A DNA stretch of 64,000 nucleotides, from NCBI GenBank assembly GCA_025594325.1, contig JANHCV010000001.1, positions 558,001 through 622,000 of the forward strand, read 5' to 3'. Both the position numbers and the translations under genes were made by a program. Source of the DNA: Blastocladiella emersonii ATCC 22665 (taxonomy: Eukaryota; Blastocladiomycota; Blastocladiomycetes; Blastocladiales; Blastocladiaceae). Below are positions 48,540-57,972 of the stretch, one piece after another (the stretch's first letter is position 1; every line of letters starts with the position of its first letter). The notes under the pieces are model-generated. The model saw only the letters and a program-made list of their open reading frames with translations, was not told the origin of the DNA and searched no databases.

Positions 48540-49770
48540 TTACTCGGAGTTGGGCGGCAGCGAGCTCTGCATCGGGGAGGCCGGAGAAACAGGGTCGGCG
48601 CTGACGCTGGAAGACGCGTCAGCGACCGCTGGGTCATGGCTGGCCTTGACCCCGTGCAGACCGTTGTCGTCATTGGTGGCGGCGGCTGTGTTGCTGGAGT
48701 CGGAAGACGCAACGACTGGCGAAGTAGCGGGCGTGAGAGCGAGGGGCGGAGTGGAGTCCGGTGCCGCTCTGACCATGCGGTACCATGCGAAGGAGCAAGA
48801 CATGTTCAACGTCAAGCTCAATGCGATTGAAATCTCCTGGGTCCGCCCTTCGAGATCGGTCACGACCTTGAAGTTGCGGTACGATGGCATGCCTTCATCG
48901 TCGCGATCCAGAGCGCGAGCGCGATCAGCCATCGCCCGCACGCACCATTGGGGGACTGGACTCGCCGCCGTCCGAGGCAACTTGCGGGTGCGGGAGACCT
49001 GCAGAAATCGCGGCGACAACAGGTGCAACCTTCATTTGGTTGCTGCGCTCAATCAGGGGGCTAACTTTGGAGGCGAGTCCGATCCAAAAGAACCCGAGCT
49101 GTGTGGCTTCAATTGGACAAAGACAAAAATTGACGTTGTCACTGTGGTCGCGGTCCGTCGATTTGGCAAGACACCACTCGACGCGCAGCGGGAGCACGGG
49201 GTGGGCAAGCTGACCCAAGTTGATGAGAAGCAACTCAAGACCCAATACAAACGTGAATTCGGCCAGAAGCTCGCCGCTCGTACACGAAATAAGATGAACA
49301 ACAAGTGCGGAGCCGGAATTATTTCCGAGACGCAGGATCGTCTACGTATCAAAAAACGGGATGTTGGTTTAAATGGCGCATCTGGGATACGTGTCAAGCT
49401 GGACAACGGAGCGGCTGGGCGCAGCATGGACCGCGTAAAAGGCATGGGCGAGAATCGTCTAGATCTGTTCCAAGATACGCTCGTTGTTCAGACTCACTCC
49501 ATATGGGCGGTCGTGCCGGGACCAACAGACAACAGCTTGAGCGACATATTGCGGTAGAAGTGCGCCATGGCGGAAGCGAGGAAGAAGAGCGCGCGCGGTG
49601 CGATGATTTGGCAGTCTGGTAGCTTGTAAAAGCCGGCGGGGACGTTGCCCAGAGTTATATCAGTTTTGCGTAGCGGGGCAGCGAGCTGTAGTGAGGGGAG
49701 CGGGGAGTGAGGGAGGGCGAGAGCCGACGCGTGGGAAGTCGGCGCAGCGCGTTGTTTCACCACGGTGCGC
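48540..49770 (-). pseudogene. Degenerate membrane-protein-like gene, copy 1
   Basis: Minus-strand blocks in changing frames: LRKTDITLGNVPAGFYKLPD and AMAHFYRNMSLKLLSVGPG near 49650-49500. Then hydrophobic PHLLFILFRVRAASFWPNSR and GLELLLINLGQLAHPVLPLR (49330-49180), TQLGFFWIGLASKVSPLIER (49110), and ISIALSLTLNMSCSFAWYRM (48830-48770). A Ser/Ala/Asp-rich tail ends at 48540. The first part is homologous to copy 2 at 50890-51306. Several hydrophobic stretches suggest a polytopic membrane protein. Some frame changes could be introns I failed to place. Family not recognised. Confidence 0.4.
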
Positions 49771-49939
49771 GCGAGTGGCGACGTCAGCTGACGCTGGCTG
49801 TTTCCCTTCCCCCCTCATTGCCGTTTCCCTCTCGCGAGCATCACCACGCTTGTGGAACTGGTAACACTGAAAATTTTTGACGAAACGACCAGGGGAAGGT
49901 GAGTGGAATCGACGTAATCGCGCTGCGAGCGGCAGTCGA

Positions 49940-50615
49940 CGCGGCCCATCCCCTGCGGCCGTGACACCCACAGCCCGCCGTTGCCGCGAACCGGGAGATC
50001 CCACATGGACACGCTGCTGGCCATGGCCGCGTTGAGGCTGTAGGCGACGCCGCCGGGCATCGGGTTCGCGACCCAAAGCTTCTTGGCGCCCGCCCTAACC
50101 AGCGCGCTGGCAGGAATCGGGTTGCCTGCAACACCGTGCGCCTTGCCGCTGAGGATCAAGACTGTTGGCGTCGCATCTTCTTCTTGCGGCTCAGCATACG
50201 AAGACCCTCCTGCTTCCGCCGCCGCGTCAACGATCGTCTCGGCGATCCACACCCTCAGCGCGCGCGCCAGGTTGCAACACCACTCAGCGACGTGGGGAAG
50301 TCAACAAGGCGCGAGCGTCCCGGCCGTCGCGCTCGCGGTTCCCACGATTTTGCGCGCGACCTCGCGCGAAATCTACATGTGCGCTGGGTAGACTTGGCGC
50401 GAGGCAAGAGGGAGATGCCCGCGGTTGGACCCGACCCAAACGTTGCAACGACGTCAATCCCAGCGTGCCAAGCGAGATCGCTGATGGCGGAGCGGCCAAA
50501 GACGACGATCTACTTGTCCTCAAAGCGGTACGGCTTGCTCGACACGAGGCTTGGGAGGTGCTTGACGGTCGGGTTCGACGGGCTCGTGATGGCCGGCTGG
50601 AACAGCACACGAGAT
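49940..50615 (-). pseudogene. Deleted copy of the TrmH-family methyltransferase gene
   Basis: Minus strand. QPAITSPSNPTVKHLPSLVS matches QTAITSPSNPTVKHLASLVS of the gene at 41274-42314. The end VLILSGKAHGVAGNPIPASA and NPMPGGVAYSLNAAMASSVS matches motifs 2 and 3. About 286 nt are missing relative to the parent (41661-41946), removing all of motif 1. The deletion ends share GCGT, and its length shifts the frame. Motif 2 Glu is Lys here (SGKAHG for SGEAHG). It cannot make an active enzyme. Confidence 0.85.
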
Positions 50616-50889
50616 GCGACCTGATCCGATTGTTGCGGCTGTGAACAGAAACTGAACCAAGATCTCACACTTACTTCCGTCGCGCATTCCAGGGTTCGCA
50701 CACAACTCGCGGGTGGCTTGGCGGCCGCCCCAAAACTCAGTGATGCTTGGATTGATGTGCTCTCGAAAATATATCCGTGGTTCCAAATGTCCAGATATCA
50801 ATAGAGGTCACCGTTCTCGAACAATTGCTTGTTCGTCTGGACCACTGCCCGCTGTGAGGGGGTTTGAGGGTTCGACGAACAACACGTTA

Positions 50890-51310
50890 TATTCAACACG
50901 CAAAGTACACAGCGGTCATCAAAAAGGAGAGACTGCGAAGGGCCGTGTTAAATCGAAACGAGGGCGGCGCGACGGCGCTGATCACCGACAGTCCAATGCT
51001 TGTGATCTGAGTTCCGCTGATGCTCAAGATTAAGAGCGAAGCTGGATAGTTGGCGGCAAGAAGCCGCGCAGATCGGTCGGTGACCCCAGGGTTGAAGGCC
51101 AGGTGAAAGGCATGGGCGAGCATCGTTTCCAAGACACGCCCGGTGTTTGGACCCGTTTCGTGATTGGCGTCGGCAGGCTCCGCGGCCAGCAGCTCGAGCA
51201 ACATGTTGCGGTAGATGAAAGGCATGGCGGAAGCGGAGAAGCGCGCGAGCGGGGCAAAATGTTGGCAGTCTGATGGCGTGCAAGAACTGGCAGGGAAGTT
51301 GCCCAAAGTT
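50890..51310 (-). pseudogene. Degenerate membrane-protein-like gene, copy 2 (N-terminal part)
   Basis: An open minus-strand block from about 51306 to 50893: FPASSCTPSDCQHFAPLARF, AMPFIYRNMLLELLAAEPAD and NTGRVLETMLAHAFHLAFNP, then a hydrophobic stretch (LLILSISGTQITSIGLSVIS). Upstream DNA (51310-51400) also matches that of copy 1 (49640-49730), so the whole 5' region was duplicated. The block is open over 137 codons but no continuation can be placed. Confidence 0.4.
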
Positions 51311-51419
51311 ACATCAGTTTTGCGTAGTGGGGCGGTGAAATGTTGTGAGGGGAGCGGGAGAGAGCGAGGCGACGTGTGGTAACTTGATGGGACGCGTCAC
51401 GTCGCCGCGGTGCCCGCAA

Positions 51420-52371
51420 GTGGTGCAATCAGCTGACGGTGGCCAATCGCTTCTCCCTTGTCGTTGCTGCTCTCTTGAGCATTCCCATCATGCTCGCAGA
51501 TCCGGAAAATGATTCCGTTTGGATCCATGTAATCGAGTTGCGAGTGGCAATCAATGCGGACTGGACACTCCTGTTGCCACCTTTGCCGCAGACCGAGGGT
51601 TTTCACATCAACACGGTGCTGGCCATGGCACCATGCCAGGTAATCCAATCAAGGACATGACTTAGGGACTCTCCCCTTTGCCAATTTCTCGGCCAGGTTC
51701 TGGATCCCTCCGTAACAGCTCAGTCCCGCTTGGCCAACCATGCTCCTCCCGCCGCGAGTATGCTTTCATGGTCAGCTGTCCGCGGCCGTAGCTATAGCCA
51801 GCGGGGAGCTATCCGCGGCGAGTAAGCCCAAAGCATCACAGCGTCCTGGAGCGGCTCGCGGCTGAGTCTGCCGAGTTTAAGATGGCGCACCGTGTTGCGG
51901 ATGAGGACACGCTGCTGACTTGTCCTAGTCGCTTGTTGAGGGCGCCACATTGTCCCAGGGATCTGAAACGAGCGCAAACACGTGAAAGGTCACCCATCTA
52001 GTGCGGGCCACTGAGTAGCCAAACAAGATTCTGGTGAGCTACCACCTTCTGGGAATGATGTAAGGAGTGATCTGACTTGGGTTCGCGTCTCGTACTTTCT
52101 CAGCTGTAGCTGAGTTTCCGTGGGAGAAATTTGAAGCTATCAGGCACATCAACCTTCACGTGGGACTCAGCTTCGTCTGCAGTTCTGCCCCCCCCCCCCA
52201 ACTCCAACCCTCAAATGCTGACTGACTCTGATTCCGGGTCCCCAACTCCCCGCATTGGCCCCAGCTCAATTTAATAAAACTTCTGATACCACTCATTCTA
52301 TATAATGACCTGCATGGACGACCTCGAGTGCACGACAAACTGGAGCGACAGTGGAGCTGTCGGTCGCTGCT
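51420..52371. other. Intergenic with short repeat fragments
   Basis: No gene supported. 52099-52155 repeats the first 60-70 bp of unit D1 (44098-44168). A run of eleven C lies near 52188-52199. Confidence 0.45.
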
Positions 52372-52376
52372 GTCTC

Positions 52377-52589
52377 TGTAAGGGTGAGGGTCCCAAGGGT
52401 GGTTTGACGGGCGAGTATTACGTGGGTAATAAATGGTCTTGTTCCATGAGGAGCGAGGACCGGGCGGACCGCTCCTCCGGCTTATGAATCAATCACAAAC
52501 AGACACGTCCAAGACAGGAAACCGGTGACGCCACTTGCGCCGCGGTCCGCGTGCGCGTTGCGCTACACCTGTCACGCTGCGTCGTGACA
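52377..52589. repeat. 5' LTR of the compact element
   Basis: 213 bp, TG...CA, containing AATAAA at about 52426 and a GTCACGCTGC-GTCGTGAC-like imperfect palindrome at its end. It differs from the other LTR at two sites. Confidence 0.9.
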
Positions 52590-52765
52590 CTATCCCCCTC
52601 TCCCCCCCCGAGGTCTGTCACGGAGGTCGGGATTGAGGATCGGGGTGCGTCACGACGACGTGATGGACTGTGCGCCGTGGTTGCGCAATGATCGGGTTGG
52701 GTCGCCACCTCACACGGGATCGGGTGCGCCATGAGGTGCAACGTGATGGTCGGGTTGGGTACTGG

Positions 52766-54120
52766 TCAGGTACTGGTCGGGTACTGGAACGTGTTCTTGG
52801 TCTTGGTCGAGCGCGGATCCGGTGGCTCAATCTGGTGCACGCATTGTGCCGGGTATTGGTACGCGTTGATCATGGGCTGGATCTGGTCTGCAAACCCGGT
52901 CGGGTTGAGGTTGCACTGCTTGGTCTTGTTGACGCACTTGACGTTGTGTCGATCGTCTTCTTGAGCGTGAGCCAGCACCAGATGTCGAAGGCCATCTCGA
53001 CGAGCACAAAGATTGGGTACCACGCGTCGAGGTGGTAGGCGAGCTGCGGGTCAAGGATGCGGTTGAGCGTCGGCTGCGGCTTGAGCACGGTGATGGCGAT
53101 GGCAACAACAACGTGTCCTTGAACGTGAGCGACACGTTGAGCGTGAACTTGGTGACGATGAAGGCGACGACTTGCCCGTGAACTCGATCGGCGAGTCGCG
53201 CGTGAACTTGATGATGACAATGACGTGGCCATGAACTCGGCCGACATGTTGTCTGTGAACTTGAACGTGAGTACCGAGCACAGCGGCGCGTGCGTGGCCC
53301 GCGGATCGAGACGAACGTGTCAGGCGACTGCTACGAGTTGGGCGACTTCTTGAACCACGAAAGCTGCAACCCGTGTTGCAGCCCATGCCGGTGCGCGGCG
53401 CGTGCCGTGGCCCGTGGTCCGAGACGAGCGTGTTGGGCGACTGATACGGGTCAGGCGACATCTTGAACCACGTCTGCTGCGACCCGTGTCGCAGCCCGTG
53501 CTGGTACTTGGTCATCTTCTGCTGCTGCGCATCTCGTACTTGTTGAGGTGCAGGCCGTGGACCGTCGCCACGCCTGCCGGTCGGCCCCGCGACCATTGAT
53601 GTACTTGGACGTGTTCTCGCCGTCCTTCGCACGGCGCCCCATCCCCCTCCTAACAGCCGACGCCCTCGTCGGCCTCGGCCCCATGGCCCAGCGTCGGCGA
53701 TGGTGGGTGGTCTGGAGCAAGGAGTGGGCGCCGTCAAGCGGATCTGGTAGTTGTTGAAGGCCTGCAAGAGATGGCCGCGGATCTTGCGCGACTCGTTCCC
53801 GCAGGGGTTCGCGACGAGGAACAGGAACTCGGTGATCGGAAAAAACGAGGGCCACAACTCAATGTCGGCGGCCTCAAAGCACTTGATCGTGGCGCCCAGT
53901 CGGCGCCCTTGGTCTTGATGAAGTGCACGGCGTGCGCAAGCTTGGTCTCGGCGAAGCTGCACAGCGCCTGCATGTTGTTGGCGTCCGCAGCGCCCGCGTG
54001 TTGTTGGCGTCCGCGACGCCCTTGTGGTCTCAGCGTCTGCGACGCCCTCGGTCTTGGCGTCCATGTGCGACGCCAGCTTGGTCTCGGCGTCCAGGCGCGA
54101 CGCCCGCGCGCAACGCCTGC
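52766..54120 (-). pseudogene. Fragmented coding blocks inside the LTR element
   Basis: The minus strand contains protein-like pieces in several frames: CFEAADIELWPSFFPITEFL with LFLVANPCGNESRKIRGHLL (about 53885-53760), MTKYQHGLRHGSQQTWFKMS (about 53510) and DPQLAYHLDAWYPIFVLVEM with AFDIWCWLTLKK (about 53060-52950). They lack RT, protease or integrase motifs and could come from a captured host gene that has since decayed. Not recognised. Confidence 0.35.
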
Positions 54121-54773
54121 GTGTTCTTGGCGTCCGCAACGATGCCTGTGGACTCGGCGCCCTTGAACTCGGCGCCTGTGGACTGGTGGTGCCGGCCGAC
54201 CGCCGCGATCTCGGCGGTCTCAAACGACGCCCGTGGTCTTGATCATCCCTTGATACCGATGCCTTCAATCTCGATGCCCATGGTGTTGGCGCGACGTAGC
54301 CCAACAACTGCAGGCGTACGTCTCGGCGCGTTACGGCCCGCCGCCAGCGTGTACGTTTCGGTGCGTCATCGCCCGACAAGCGCAGGTGCGCGTCTTGGTG
54401 CAAATCCATGCCCAACGACCAGGTGCACGTGCGCATCTCGGCGCGACGAGGCCGACTGACGTTCCCGTACACGGCTCGGCGCCGTACAGCCCGACAACAA
54501 CAGGTGCACGTCTTAGCTCCATGCCGACCGTCAACCATGGTGCGTGTGTCTCGGCGTGGGGTCGCGTGGAGTTGGCGGGGGACCACAAGCGTGAGCACCA
54601 CCACGACGACTCGCCGCCCGCCGGCCGCGCAGCGCGACCGCAGGCGGGCCCTCGGCGGCGACAACGACTGCTTGGGGATCCGGGAAGCTGCTGTCAACGC
54701 CGTGGGCGGCTGCGAGTTGAGCCTGACGGGTCGCCCGTCTTGCCACCGGTGGGGAGGGGGTGACGGAACAAAG

Positions 54774-54986
54774 TGTAAGGGTGAGGGTCCCAAGGGTGGT
54801 TCGACGGGCGAGTATTACGTGGGTAATAAATGGTCTTGTTCCGTGAGGAGCGAGGACCGGGCGGACCGCTCCTCCGGCTTATGAATCAATCACAAACAGA
54901 CACGTCCAAGACAGGAAACCGGTGACGCCACTTGCGCCGCGGTCCGCGTGCGCGTTGCGCTACACCTGTCACGCTGCGTCGTGACA
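54774..54986. repeat. 3' LTR of the compact element
   Basis: 213 bp, 211 identical to the 5' LTR. Followed directly by the second GTCTC. Confidence 0.9.
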
Positions 54987-54991
54987 GTCTC

Positions 54992-55984
54992 CCACTGCTG
55001 CGCCACCCGCTGAGCCACCTGCTGAGCCACCCGCTGAGCCACCCGCTGAGCCACACCGCTCTCCAACCACGCCTGCAGCTCTGTCGCCAACCACGACGAC
55101 CGCTTCCAAACAACGGTCAACGCAGTTTCACGGTTGCGCAAAAATCGTTATGAAACTGCCGGGGCAAAAAATAATGGTGTCTCTCTTTCCATTGGTTCCC
55201 CAAACTAACGCCCAACGTTGTTCCAATTATGCAGCCTTTGGCTTGTCTCGTTGAACACAAAAAATGTTGAGATATTGTGAATCGTCCGATTACCGAGGTA
55301 TATAAGGTCATGGCTCTTGGTCGCCGTTTGCAAGGGAATGATTTCATTGTTGGCGATGGCTAGCGTCTACAAAACAATTTCTGGGGGACAGCGATGATGC
55401 GACGTACATACTGAGTGGAGAGAACTCAACCCGCACGCGGCAAGGCAAGAACGATGGTGCGACGCAACCCCAAAGCATAGGTTTCAGACGGTGAACGCAG
55501 CGTTGAGGATCCACGACCACGACTGGATCACGCCTGCGAACCGACCCTAACCCGGCGACAAAAAAAGCAGGTTCAGCAGCGTCAGGAGTGTACGCGTCTA
55601 TTGTATCGTACTGAAAGTAGTCAGCCGCGAATTAATCAAGGTTGACTCTTCGATTGCTCAATATGCGCGCCAGACCACTCAGCACGACCATTCACCACAC
55701 CGCATCATGCAGATCGGCCCTTGCAACAACACTCTTTGGTTTGTGTACGCGCACCTGTACCTCTCGTCCAAGGAGTGAAAGCGGCTGCACAACTCTTTTA
55801 CAGGCCAGCGTCTTGTTGACAAGGTCTTGGGCAATGCGCACATGCACATCTAAAACGTGATTGACGTCAATGATGGGCCCTACGTTGAGGTCACCTTGGG
55901 CTCGGCCCTGATCGCTGGTCAGACGTCGGCCGCCTGCGACAAGATCCTCACGGCGACGCTCATTGCGTTCCGCTCAAGCAGCAC
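54992..55984. other. Intergenic, no supportable gene
   Basis: Contains a short TGAGCCACC repeat at 55013-55055 (about four units of 12 bp). Nothing else recognised. Confidence 0.5.
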
Positions 55985-56790
55985 CGGCCAGCGCACAAGT
56001 TAAGGTGACGGCCATCCCATCATCTTCATGGGCGCTGCGGCGCTCAGCAAACACCTCTACCGCAATCTGTACACGCTCAATCTGAAGGTCGGCGACATCC
56101 AGTTCATGCACTGTGGCGCTTCGCGTCGTTGTCCAAATGATCCAATTTTTCAACAACCTTCCTGCCCACTGCGGCGCACCGCTTTTGCTCCCCAAGGTGC
56201 GCGTCCACCCAGCGACCATCACCAATGCGCACCTGACCTTGGGCTTCGCAACCGCAGCGTCCTCCGTTGTGAAAGGTGCTGGCGATGCAGCCTCAGACCG
56301 ATTTGGCGATGTGGACCACAAGAAATGGTATTGCGCCAACCAAGATGCTGTATGACCAGCGCCACGCGCTGCACTGATATTGCAGCGGAACGGGCGCGTG
56401 AGTTGACTGGTGCTTTGACTGAGTCCCATGGGCCGACACCATGACCGGGTGCTTGAAAACCTGACGCCGCAGGCAAGCTGCGGTTGGGAACAAGACGGCG
56501 TGGGCAGCCCGCGACTTTGGCCGCAAGGGTCGCTCCCGCTCATTAATTTCGCCAACTGGCACGAATTCTTGGGCCACTAGCGCGGCATGTATGGGTCCAG
56601 TCTCACATTCGACCATTGACTACGGCTTTGAGTGCTTGGTCAATTGAGTAACGCGATGCTTCGCGATCATGGCGCTCATGACCGTGGTCATGTTGGCCAT
56701 GGACGCTTACCTGCCACGCGCGTTGAACCTGCGCCGTTGCTCTCATCTACAGCTGAGACCCAAGTGTGTGCGCAGCACACACACGTAGTG
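55985..56790. repeat. Duplicated unit D2 with degenerate LRR-like gene
   Basis: Counterpart of 44098-45115. Plus-strand blocks are DGHPIIFMGAAALSKHLYRN, LYTLNLKVGDIQFMHC and HPATITNAHLTLGFATAASS (D1: NPATIAAAHLVSAFSTTASL). Frames are interrupted. The end GAACCTGCGCCGTTGCTCTC is identical in both units. Confidence 0.55.
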
Positions 56791-57371
56791 TAGTTTAAGA
56801 GAAGAAGAGCTGAGCATATGACAGTCAAAAGTGGAATAGTTGTGTGCACGGGACCGGGCGTATAGGCGAAAAAAACCTATGTAAATCGAATTGTTCAAGA
56901 CGCCACACAATGATGCTTCATATGGTTCAAGTCTAGTTGCATAGAGTTCGAGAATAGATTGTATTGGAGAACTTTGAGATAATCGAGGAGAAGCTAATTC
57001 GAGCGCAACAAAAACGCGACGCGTCGCAGCGTGTGGTCACGTTACACCAGAAACCCCAGCTTGAGCGCAAATTTAGTTTGACAGAAACTCAGCCTACTGC
57101 TGAAAACGAGTAAAGCCCGTCCCCCTCACTCCGCTAGTGAGGGGCAATCTGGCTGGTCAAGACGCAGATGAATATGGCTTGAGTTGGTTACGCAGCCATA
57201 GCTGGTGCGTGGGCTAAGCGAGGAGAGCCTCCAGCTGCAGTTTAGGGAGTCACCGAGTTCGAGTCCCGTTTCAGGAGGTTGAATCGTGCGGTAGTGACAG
57301 ATTCTAGAGATCAATCCCCTGCAGCTGTTTCGAGGCGTGCCAAGCGAAGCAACAATTCCGGGCTGGCAAAC
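56791..57371. other. Intergenic, no supportable gene
   Basis: No coding or RNA signal seen. Confidence 0.45.

Positions 57372-57413
<42 letters not shown>
57372..57413. repeat. Hexanucleotide microsatellite (TTTTCG)x7
   Basis: Seven perfect TTTTCG units followed by TTTTAG. Confidence 0.98.
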
Positions 57414-57417
<4 letters not shown>

Positions 57418-57764
57418 AGCGATCGCCTTGGCGAAGTTGGCAAAATAGTTGCAGCTGAGGTCCTGCTCTCGGTCCCAGGCCCTTGTGTGATACGCTGGAT
57501 GGCAGCGGGCCCAAAACGATGGCTGACATGATCCGAAAGGAGGCAAACAACAAGGGAAACAGTCAATAACTGTGGTGGCGGAAGTACGTGACCTTTTGTA
57601 TTATGAGGTTTTGGATGGAAACTGCCACTGCAAACCAGGAGTGCGGGTTACACAACCACACACAATTTGCTGTGATGGCGATAGCCTTACGCTAGTAGCA
57701 ATCAAAAGAGCAGGGAGTTCACCTGCACACAGTGAAAAGGCACCTCAGTTAGCGGTCGCCACTA

Positions 57765-57965
57765 TCCCCTAACCGTGGGTTAGTGTTGGTTTAGGAGAGT
57801 TAGTGGCCGTAGTTGATGGTTAGCGATGGTTTGAAAGTTGACCGGGTTTAGTCGAGATTTAGTGGTAGGGTTAGCGTGATCAAACTACTAACTACCGTTG
57901 TTTAGCTTAGTAACCTTGGTTCGTGGGGCATGGTTAGGCAATGAACCCCTCTCAGTTAGTAGCAA
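57765..57965. repeat. GTTAG-rich degenerate tract
   Basis: Many GTTAG, GGTTTAG, GGTTAG and CTAAC words with no fixed period, next to the right inverted-repeat arm. It opens with CCCCTAACCGTGGGTTAG, an inverted pair of TTAGGG-like words. It could be a decayed interstitial telomere-like array or simple GT-rich drift. Confidence 0.45.
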
Positions 57966-57972
57966 GCATTGG

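Larger units (their letters stand above)
52377..54986. mobile_element. Compact LTR retroelement, 2,610 bp, with target-site duplication
   Basis: Two 213-bp direct repeats, 52377-52589 and 54774-54986, differ at only two positions. Each starts TGTAAG and ends GTGACA (TG...CA rule). The element is flanked by GTCTC on both sides (52372-52376 and 54987-54991), a 5-bp target-site duplication. A purine-rich GGTGGGGAGGGGG-type tract lies just before the 3' LTR (about 54749-54761) and could be the polypurine tract. The bases after the 5' LTR are pyrimidine-rich and show no obvious tRNA primer site. The 2.18-kb interior has no recognisable gag, protease, RT or integrase, so the element is non-autonomous. 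Near-identical LTRs imply recent insertion. Confidence 0.9.

Noticed and set aside
53051-54793. A 580-codon open frame on the minus strand inside the LTR element
   Set aside because: Arg/Pro/Ser-rich composition with no domain. It crosses the LTR boundary, and the protein-like blocks fall in several different frames, so it is not one gene.
55013-55055. TGAGCCACC-type short repeats as a CRISPR or satellite array
   Set aside because: Only about four 12-bp imperfect units without spacers; simple local slippage.
57240-57280. GAGTTCGAGTCCCG, like a tRNA T-arm
   Set aside because: The bases on either side do not form the 5-bp T stem and no D-arm or acceptor pairing is found upstream.
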